Assembly (NCBI GenBank): GCA_038217425.1
Contig: JBBQPM010000008.1
Coordinates: 3,057 to 67,056 of the forward strand
DNA: 64,000 nucleotides
Source: JAIEPT01 sp038217425
GTDB taxonomy: Bacteria; Planctomycetota; Planctomycetia; Gemmatales; Gemmataceae
Direction of reading: 5' to 3'
The position numbers and the translations under genes were made by a program. The notes below the pieces were generated by a model that worked only from the letters and a program-made list of their open reading frames with translations, was not told the origin of the DNA and made no database searches. This document shows, in pieces, positions 58,801 to 64,000 of the stretch; position 1 is the first letter of the stretch, and every line of letters begins with the position of its first letter.

Positions 58801-59144
58801 TGCAATGGGGCATCATGCTCCCCGTCGGTGCGCCACCCGCCGCGCCCGGCGCTGCCCTCGCCCCCGAACCAGCCGACAACGTCGTCCCTGCAGCCAATCC
58901 GGCGGAGAATCTCGGCGCCGATCCTCAGACGCCGACGCCCGCCCCCGCCCCGCAAAGCCAGGCCGAACCGACGCAAACGCTCGCTCCCCTGCAGCGCGCC
59001 GAACAGTCCCACAGCCGCCTTGCCCTCGCGGGCGTCGGCGTCGCGCTCGGCTGGCGGCAGATGCTGGGCAAGCTCGAGGCCGGTCCCGCCAACCGCCGGG
59101 GTCGCAAAGCTGCACGCAAAACGAAGTCCCGGCATGCGGGATAA
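55824..59144 (+). CDS. Large secreted right-handed beta-helix surface protein with LEDR motif
   Basis: A 1106-residue protein. After a basic N-terminus (KRVRKKIRARYRPHFD) comes the planctomycete motif VLEDRTTPALYIV at residues 38-50, typical of large extracellular proteins of this phylum. A right-handed parallel beta-helix covers about 50-610, with many GGG-I-type turns (YAGGGVYSAGGTLDISFCTI; NGYGGGIYQSGGSVTITYTD; TSGGGIVNLSTATAYITNST). It ends SLAIDAGANTGLLADQRGEL followed by DIGAFEV, the choice-of-anchor Q signature. A PKD-like segment follows (INWGDGSTDDTRY, YAYHTYAEGP; about 640-700), then a Pro/Ala-rich region and a basic tail (RRGRKAARKTKSRHAG). Probably cell-surface; function unknown. 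Confidence 0.88.
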   Translation: MLANSLKSWLNSWLRPFAPSAKRVRKKIRARYRPHFDVLEDRTTPALYIVTSTFDTGENTLDWAVQQANANAGADQIVFELTDGSFVNVSNTLQINGDLTIDGGGANLTVNGAGSSTSGILQVNSGNVSISNLAFTGNYLAGTAIRNLGANLDLQNLHIYGNTATYDGTQYAGGGVYSAGGTLDISFCTIEDNDAYDYYGRAYGGGVAIYGSTVTIANSVIQNNDANGYGGGIYQSGGSVTITYTDINDNRALDNGEGTQEAGGGIFKSSGTLDLQFVYLLGNRTSSYGGAVYNQTGNLSIDSSFISGNQANLGYGGGIVNDNGVLELTNSTVSENWAITSGGGIVNLSTATAYITNSTISDNGPYPEYQFINVAGGIDNLGLMYITTSTIYNNQAWNGGGGIWNRGQLFIDQSVLSANSASGGGGFLNSDSGTYEITNSLFYNNSGSLGGGIYHEAGSGSIVNSTIASNNAGTEGGGIAFGAYSAGQLLTLVNVTIADNTSANGGGLASSDARAVSLQNTLVARNFDYDPNGTLAHDVLGAFTSAGHNLIGDSSGSVGFTNGVSGDIVGNSQAPIDPLLDWFDFYAGTYPLLPGSLAIDAGANTGLLADQRGELRSDGAFDIGAFEVQPPPTVFFGSDDVYAGAEYELTIDFAADSYYEFFINWGDGSTDDTRYIYYGAPVYAYHTYAEGPNGFTITAQIDRGEGFEGVPGSKQVNVLVPGIDEGDATSAPVPPGAQGYVVTIPENITAVVNRGPRSTTTLTVFLAIYSEPPVGAGDGVNVVVAYNNDPNHISVIEPDISGNRVDIVSYDLKVRGAEEGDTIIVSFRIPPGTLRPRLYFFDEDSKSYVKPEGSTLFPGVSFLQTPTEFIIIFDQTSFPNALSGLTGTVFTIIGDQLGLNPNLNVNLNVSLLTLLATNLRAAPPSGPDLTFGSLLGNASSSGPISTGAAQSVISPSLGRVPADPGVGAAAELEGLLNATGGGVIPKWLLDLFLQWGIMLPVGAPPAAPGAALAPEPADNVVPAANPAENLGADPQTPTPAPAPQSQAEPTQTLAPLQRAEQSHSRLALAGVGVALGWRQMLGKLEAGPANRRGRKAARKTKSRHAG

Positions 59145-59328
59145 AGCCCCGTGCTGATTAGCGCAGTGCGCAATTTTCCAGACAGATTACGACTGCGGCG
59201 TGAAAGTTAAAGAAATTGAGACTCGGCATTAAATTTGATTCGCGAAGCCGCCGTTTATCTCATTTTTTCCCGCCGAAATCGTCCATAGGAGTTGATTTCG
59301 AGGCCTCCCGCGGTATAAACTTAGTTAA

Positions 59329-59398
59329 TCCCGCTGATTGATCCTTTTCGGTGACTGGGCGACGCCGAATTTGTCATCAGCGGGACTTTTCTTTTTCT
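59329..59398 (+). terminator. Two-tier hairpin followed by a T-rich run
   Basis: A 10-bp perfect stem, TCCCGCTGAT (59329-59338) with ATCAGCGGGA (59375-59384), encloses a 36-nt loop that contains a second small stem (TTCGG 59347-59351 / CCGAA 59365-59369). CTTTTCTTTTTCTT follows. It could terminate the beta-helix transcript or be a leader structure of pdxH, which starts 17 nt later. The rest of 59145-59414 is AT-richer and shows no gene. Confidence 0.45.
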
Positions 59399-59414
59399 TG
59401 CCGTACCAATCGTC

Positions 59415-60035
59415 ATGCCCACCCCCCTCCTACTCCCTCTTGAAGAAGCGACGCTCGCAACCTCGCCGTGGCCGTTATTCCAACGATGGCTTGACGATGC
59501 GATCGAATTGGCGCTCCCCGATCCAAATGCGATGACGCTTGCCACCGCTACCCCCCAGGGCGTTCCGTCCGCGCGCATGGTGCTCCTTCGCGGCCACGAC
59601 GAGCGCGGTTTCGCGTTTTACACAAACTACCAAAGTCGTAAGGCGTGTGAGCTAGACAGCAATCCGCATGCGGCGCTGGTGCTTTTCTGGGCGACGCTGC
59701 AGCGGCAGATCCGCATCGAGGGGTCTGTGACCCGCGTGACAGCCGCCGAGTCGGACACTTACTTTCAGTCGCGTCCGCGCGGCCATCGCCTGGGCGCGTG
59801 GTCGTCGCCGCAAAGCCAAGTCATCCCGGATCGCTTGTTTTTGGAAGCGCAGCTGGCGGACGTGATGCAGCAGTATCCCGAAGGCGACGTGCCGCGACCG
59901 GACCACTGGGGCGGATACCGCGTGGCGCCGAGGTCGATCGAGTTCTGGCAGGGGGGCGAGAACCGCTTGCACGACCGCATCGTCTACCGCCAGGTTTCAC
60001 CCGGCGTCTGGACGATCGAGCGTCTGGCGCCGTGA
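59415..60035 (+). CDS. pdxH: Pyridoxamine 5'-phosphate oxidase
   Basis: A 206-residue FMN enzyme that makes pyridoxal phosphate. Family motifs are MTLATATPQGVPSARMVLLR, FAFYTNYQSRKACELDSNPH, ALVLFWATLQRQIRIEGSVT, SRPRGHRLGAWSSPQSQVIP and WGGYRVAPRSIEFWQGGENR LHDR. Length is standard. Its product is the cofactor used by the threonine synthase and aminotransferase in this window. The ATG directly follows the conserved MPTPLLLP start; no strong ribosome-binding site is seen. Confidence 0.94.
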   Translation: MPTPLLLPLEEATLATSPWPLFQRWLDDAIELALPDPNAMTLATATPQGVPSARMVLLRGHDERGFAFYTNYQSRKACELDSNPHAALVLFWATLQRQIRIEGSVTRVTAAESDTYFQSRPRGHRLGAWSSPQSQVIPDRLFLEAQLADVMQQYPEGDVPRPDHWGGYRVAPRSIEFWQGGENRLHDRIVYRQVSPGVWTIERLAP

Positions 60036-60039
60036 CGGT

Positions 60040-60132
60040 TTAGCCGCCGACTCCTGTCGGCGTGACCTGGCGCGTTGCAACGAATGGATTGACCGACAGT
60101 ACATGTCCGCGCCGCGAGGACGCGGCGGCTAA
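60040..60132. repeat. Compound intergenic palindrome between pdxH and pycA
   Basis: The outer arms TTAGCCGCCG (60040-60049) and CGCGGCGGCTAA (60121-60132) pair. Inside lie two small hairpins, GCCGACTCCTGTCGGC and CCGCGAGGACGCGG. No other signal is seen in this 193-nt gap. Confidence 0.65.
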
Positions 60133-60228
60133 GCGCGATTCAACTTTCCAAATCCGCCTTGCGCCCCATAATAGCCCCATCGCTTCGAACCGCGGTTCCC
60201 TCCAGACCCATTCACAGGAAATCCCTCT

Positions 60229-63200
60229 ATGCCGGCGGATCTTGCCTCGCCTCGGCCCATTCGCAAACTCCTCGTTGCCAATCGCAGCGAAATCGCCATC
60301 CGCGTGTTTCGCTCCGCCCACGAGCTCGGCATCCGCACCGTCGCCATCTACGCGCACGAAGACCGCTTCGCCCTGCATCGCTTCAAGGCCGACGAAGCCT
60401 ACCTCGTCGGAACGGCCGGCGAACCGCTGCGCAGCTACCTCGATATCCCCTCCATCGTCGGCCTCGCCAAAGAGTACGCCGTCGACGCCATCCATCCGGG
60501 TTACGGCTTCCTCAGCGAGAACGCCCACTTCGCCAAGGCGTGCCGCGATGCGGGCATCATCTTCGTGGGACCGCAAAATTCGGTCCTCGAAAACCTGGGG
60601 GACAAAATCGCCGCCCGCCGAATCGCCCGCGAAGCGAAGGTGCCGATCCTGTCCGGCTCCGACGATCCGATCACGGACAAGGAAGAAGCCAAGATCCTCG
60701 CGAACAAGCTCGGCTATCCCGTCATCGTGAAGGCGTCGATGGGGGGCGGCGGCCGCGGCATGCGCGTCGCCCGCTCCGATGGGGAACTCTTCGAGGCCAT
60801 CGATCAGGCGAGCCGTGAGGCCAGCTCCGCGTTCGGCGTCGCCGACGTCTTCCTCGAAAAGTTCGTGCAGAAAGCTCGGCACATCGAAGTCCAGCTCCTG
60901 GGCGACAAGCACGGCAACCTCGTCCATCTCTTCGAACGCGATTGCTCGCTGCAACGCCGCCATCAGAAGGTCGTCGAAATCGCCCCGGCGCCGAACCTCC
61001 CCGATCAGACGCGCCAGGACCTCTGGGAAGCCGCCCTCAAGGTCGGCAAGGCCGCGGGGCTCGACAACGCCGGCACCGTCGAGTTCCTCTACGACAATGA
61101 ATCGGGCAAGTTCTTCTTCATCGAAGTCAACCCGCGCATCCAGGTCGAACACACCGTCACCGAACAAGTCACCGGCTACGACCTCATCAAGTCGCAGATC
61201 TTGATCGCCGGGGGCCTGCCCCTTTCCGATCCCGAGATCGGCATGGGCGACCAGAGCAAGATCGTCTCGCACGGCTTCGCGGTCCAGTGCCGGGTGACGA
61301 CGGAAGATCCCGCGAACAAGTTCATCCCCGACTACGGCCGGCTGAGCCACTACCGTTCCGCCGGCGGCCCCGGCATCCGCCTCGACGCGGGCACGGCATT
61401 CTCCGGCGCCGTCATCACGCCGTTCTACGATTCGCTGCTCGTCAAGGTCACCGCGCACGGCATCCGCTTCATCGACGCCATTCGCCGAATCGAACGTTGC
61501 TTGCAAGAGTTCCGCATCCGCGGCGTCAAAACCAACATCCCGTTCCTCATCAACCTCGTCAATCACGAAGAGTTCCGCAAGGGGGGCATCACCACCCGCT
61601 TCCTCGACGAGACGCCGACCCTCTTCGATCTGCCGACGCGTCAGGATCGCGCCACGAAGGTCTTGACGTACCTCGGCGACGTCATCGTCAATGGCCATTT
61701 CGAAGCGTCGGTCAAGAAGACCGCGAAGACGCCCGAGCTGCGCAAGCTGATCCCCAAGGACGTCGCCCCTGTGCCGCCGCTCGAAAAAGGCGCGACCCGT
61801 CCGGAAGGCTCGCGCGATCTCTACAAGAAGCTCGGCCACGACAAGTTCATGCAGTGGATCAAGGACGAAAAGCGTCTGCTGCTGACCGACACGACGTTCC
61901 GCGACGCCCATCAATCGCTGCTGGCGACGCGCATGCGCACCTACGACATGCTGCGGATCGCGCCGGTCTACGCGCAGCTCCATCCGCAGTTTTTCTCGCT
62001 CGAGATGTGGGGCGGAGCGACGTTCGACACCTCGATGCGTTTTCTCAAGGAAGATCCCTGGCAGCGGCTGACCGAGATGCGCGAGGCCGTGCCGAACATC
62101 CTGTTCCAGATGCTGCTGCGGGCCAACAGCGCGGTCGGGTACACGAACTATCCGGACAACGTGGTGAAACTCTTCGTCAAGGAGTCGGCGGCCGCGGGCG
62201 TGGACGTCTTCCGCATCTTCGACGCCCTCAACTGGCTGCCGAACATGGAACTGGCGATCCGCAGCGTGCGCGAGGAGGGCGCCATCGCCGAGCCCGCGAT
62301 CTGCTACAGCGGCGACATCCTCAACCCGAAACGCGACAAGTATTCGCTCAAGTATTACGTCGATCTCGCCAAGCAGATGGAGAAGCTCGGCGCCTCGATC
62401 CTCGGCATCAAGGACATGGCCGGGCTGGTGAAACCCGCCGCGGCGCAGAAACTCGTGAACACGCTCAAGCAAGAGATCGGCATCCCGATCCACTTCCACA
62501 CGCACGATTCGGCCGGTGGGCAGATCGCCTCGCTCGTCGCCGCGGCGAATGAAGGCATCGATATCGTTGACGCGGCGATGGGACCGATGTCGGGCAACAC
62601 CGCGCAGGCCAATCTCAACACCCTCGTCGAGTGCATGCGGTTCACGCCGCGTGATACGGGTTTCGACTACGACTTGCTGCAAAAGACCGCCGACTACTGG
62701 CAGCACGTTCGCCAGTTCTATCGCCCGTTCGAGACGGGTCAGCTCGCGCCGAGCGCCGAGGTCTATCGCCATGAGATGCCGGGCGGGCAGTACACGAACT
62801 TGCAGCAGCAGGCGATCGGCCTGGGGCTGGAGAGCCGCTGGGACGAGGCGTGCAAGATGTACGCCGAGGTGAATCAGATGTTCGGCGACATCGTCAAGGT
62901 GACGCCGACGTCGAAGGTCGTGGGGGACATGGCCCTCTTCATGGTGGGCAACAACCTGACGCCGGACGAGGTCGTGAACGGCACGCGCGAGCTGGCGTTC
63001 CCGGAATCGGTGATCGAGTTCTTCGAGGGGCGTCTCGGCCAACCGGTGGGGGGCTTCCCTGAGAAGCTGCAGAAGCGCATTCTCAAGGGGCGGAAGCCGA
63101 TGACCGATCGGCCCGGCGCGTCGCTGCCGCCGGCCGATTTTGAAGCGGTGCGCAAGAAGCTAGCGGAGGAACGCAAGAAGCCGATCAGCGACCGCGACGT

Positions 63201-63720
63201 CGTCACGTATTTGCTCTACACGCGCGTCGTCGCCGACTTCACGCAGCATCAGGCGCTCTACTCCGATACCAGCGTTCTTCCTACGAATGTCTACTTCTAC
63301 GGCATGGAGCCGGGCGACGAGATTGCCGCCAGCATCGAAGAGGGCAAGACGCTCATCATCAAGTTCCTCACGGTGGGCGACGCCCATCCGGACGGCCGAC
63401 GCGTAGTCTTTTTCGAGCTGAACGGCCAACCGCGCGAGGTGCTGGTCGTCGATCGCTCGCTGACGGACGTCGCCAAGGGCCCGCTGAAGGCGGAGGTCGG
63501 CAACAAGAACCACGTCGGAGCGCCGATGCCGGGCCTGGTGGTGCGTTTCGCGGTGGCCGCGGGCGAGGAGATTCCCAAGGGACAGAAGTTGTGCACGCTC
63601 GAGGCGATGAAGATGGAGACGACCGTCTACTCCGAGCGCGCCGGCAAGATCGCGGAGATCCTGGTCCGCGCCGGCACGCAAGTGGAGGCGGGCGACCTGC
63701 TGCTGCGGTTCGAGGAGTAG
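60229..63720 (+). CDS. pyc: Pyruvate carboxylase
   Basis: A 1163-residue single-chain enzyme that carboxylates pyruvate to oxaloacetate. The biotin carboxylase domain (about 10-460) has KLLVANRSEIAIRVFRSAHE, AIHPGYGFLSENAHFAKACR, the ATP-grasp Gly-rich loop VKASMGGGGRGMRVARSDG and EVNPRIQVEHTVTEQVTGYD. The carboxyltransferase domain (from about 540) has TDTTFRDAHQSLLATRMRTY, then EMWGGATFDTSMRFLKEDPW. The C-terminal BCCP domain carries the biotinyl Lys1128 in TLEAMKMETTVYSERAGKIA. Full length for the family. It supplies oxaloacetate to the TCA cycle. Confidence 0.96.
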   Translation: MPADLASPRPIRKLLVANRSEIAIRVFRSAHELGIRTVAIYAHEDRFALHRFKADEAYLVGTAGEPLRSYLDIPSIVGLAKEYAVDAIHPGYGFLSENAHFAKACRDAGIIFVGPQNSVLENLGDKIAARRIAREAKVPILSGSDDPITDKEEAKILANKLGYPVIVKASMGGGGRGMRVARSDGELFEAIDQASREASSAFGVADVFLEKFVQKARHIEVQLLGDKHGNLVHLFERDCSLQRRHQKVVEIAPAPNLPDQTRQDLWEAALKVGKAAGLDNAGTVEFLYDNESGKFFFIEVNPRIQVEHTVTEQVTGYDLIKSQILIAGGLPLSDPEIGMGDQSKIVSHGFAVQCRVTTEDPANKFIPDYGRLSHYRSAGGPGIRLDAGTAFSGAVITPFYDSLLVKVTAHGIRFIDAIRRIERCLQEFRIRGVKTNIPFLINLVNHEEFRKGGITTRFLDETPTLFDLPTRQDRATKVLTYLGDVIVNGHFEASVKKTAKTPELRKLIPKDVAPVPPLEKGATRPEGSRDLYKKLGHDKFMQWIKDEKRLLLTDTTFRDAHQSLLATRMRTYDMLRIAPVYAQLHPQFFSLEMWGGATFDTSMRFLKEDPWQRLTEMREAVPNILFQMLLRANSAVGYTNYPDNVVKLFVKESAAAGVDVFRIFDALNWLPNMELAIRSVREEGAIAEPAICYSGDILNPKRDKYSLKYYVDLAKQMEKLGASILGIKDMAGLVKPAAAQKLVNTLKQEIGIPIHFHTHDSAGGQIASLVAAANEGIDIVDAAMGPMSGNTAQANLNTLVECMRFTPRDTGFDYDLLQKTADYWQHVRQFYRPFETGQLAPSAEVYRHEMPGGQYTNLQQQAIGLGLESRWDEACKMYAEVNQMFGDIVKVTPTSKVVGDMALFMVGNNLTPDEVVNGTRELAFPESVIEFFEGRLGQPVGGFPEKLQKRILKGRKPMTDRPGASLPPADFEAVRKKLAEERKKPISDRDVVTYLLYTRVVADFTQHQALYSDTSVLPTNVYFYGMEPGDEIAASIEEGKTLIIKFLTVGDAHPDGRRVVFFELNGQPREVLVVDRSLTDVAKGPLKAEVGNKNHVGAPMPGLVVRFAVAAGEEIPKGQKLCTLEAMKMETTVYSERAGKIAEILVRAGTQVEAGDLLLRFEE

Positions 63721-63776
63721 CGAATTTCGTTTAGACCAAGTCGCGTTCGGGTATGGACATCGAGTTGCCATTTTTC

Positions 63777-63989
63777 GCCCCGGATGGGGCGGCGGAAGGT
63801 AGCCACGGGTGGAGCGCAGCGCAACCCGTGGTTGCACGAGGAAATTCGACTGCCCCGGCAGGGGCGGAGCAGACTACGTCCATGCCGCACCGGATTCCTT
63901 CGCTCCTCCGGAGCGATCGGGTAGTCACGTCTTTCCACGGGTTGCGCTGCGCTCCACCCGTGGCTACAACCCTTTGCCCCATCCGGGGC
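63777..63989. repeat. Nested inverted repeat after pyruvate carboxylase
   Basis: The 33-bp perfect arms 63799-63831 and 63935-63967 (GTAGCCACGGGTGGAGCGCA and 13 more) are separated by 103 nt. Outside them GCCCCGGATGGGGC (63777-63790) and GCCCCATCCGGGGC (63976-63989) add another, imperfect pair. Each 33-bp arm also contains a short internal palindrome (CCACGGGT...ACCCGTGG). No gene is seen in 63721-64000. Confidence 0.9.
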
Positions 63990-64000
63990 AAGATCGTGAC

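Noticed and set aside
59145..59328. Possible tRNA or small RNA in the AT-richer gap after the beta-helix gene
   Set aside because: I could not find a cloverleaf, a CCA end or conserved tRNA arms; only the hairpin further downstream is supported.
60040..63042. 1000-residue open frame on the minus strand opposite pyruvate carboxylase
   Set aside because: It is antisense to a full-length, motif-rich enzyme. Its composition (Arg/Glu/Leu/Val/Asp-rich, no motifs) is what high-GC codon bias produces on the opposite strand.

Overview
This window looks like a chromosomal segment from a high-GC planctomycete, most likely of the Gemmata/Gemmataceae type. That is an inference from gene content: heme-motif proteins of the DUF1587/DUF1592 and DUF1549/DUF1553 families, a Tat-exported DUF1501 protein, WD40 proteins, a beta-helix protein with the N-terminal LEDRTTPA motif, a small CxxC protein of a type I associate with Gemmata-like genomes, and a tetrahydromethanopterin (H4MPT)-linked C1 gene. 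I see no rRNA, tRNA, CRISPR array, prophage or intact transposase. About 48 protein genes fill the window, and most long open frames on the opposite strands are codon-bias shadows.

Layout. 1-5 kb: the start of a planctomycete cytochrome-type protein, then a glycosyltransferase/DUF2304 pair, a lipoprotein, an outer-membrane polysaccharide export lipoprotein and a convergent zinc-ribbon membrane protein. 5.2-9.5 kb: two unusual membrane-fusion (HlyD-like) proteins, one with cytoplasmic GAF domains and one with a WD40 propeller inserted in the adaptor. 9.6-20 kb: trmL, the DUF1549/DUF1553-DUF1501-WD40 group, and a 1322-residue hybrid histidine kinase. 19.9-25.4 kb: a pterin dehydratase divergent from an H4MPT-associated gene and a LigD-phosphoesterase-like gene, then a metal ABC transporter operon whose second permease carries a DtxR/MntR-like domain. 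25.5-34.7 kb: housekeeping genes (dus, Xaa-Pro peptidase, queE, a parvulin, ubiE-hemE, a cytochrome, a Nif3-like protein). 34.7-42.6 kb: a cysteine hydrolase, a GT2-ydjC pair, ftsH, tatC with a large loop insertion, and threonine synthase. 43-47.3 kb: a CheA-chemoreceptor pair. 47.3-52 kb: a GT87 glycosyltransferase, a 329-bp MITE-like element, and three genes resembling the wbpD/wbpB/wbpE steps of diacetamido-uronic acid synthesis. 52-63.7 kb: a Ser/Thr kinase with TPRs, the beta-helix surface protein, pdxH and pyruvate carboxylase.

The most striking non-genic feature is the number of intergenic inverted repeats. Almost every longer gap holds a hairpin with 14-33 bp arms. Several belong to families that recur inside the window (GAGCCCGCAGCGCAAGCAAGG at 9.5 and 25.5 kb; AAAGCCCAGGGA at 27.8, 30.7 and 31.8 kb; CCACAGAG at 33.4 and 37.3 kb; GAGCCGGAAGCG at 1.9 and 42.7 kb). 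In two places the repeat supplies the stop codon of the neighbouring gene. The leading candidates for something undescribed are the GAF-adaptor/WD40-in-adaptor pair, the permease-metalloregulator fusion and these repeat families.
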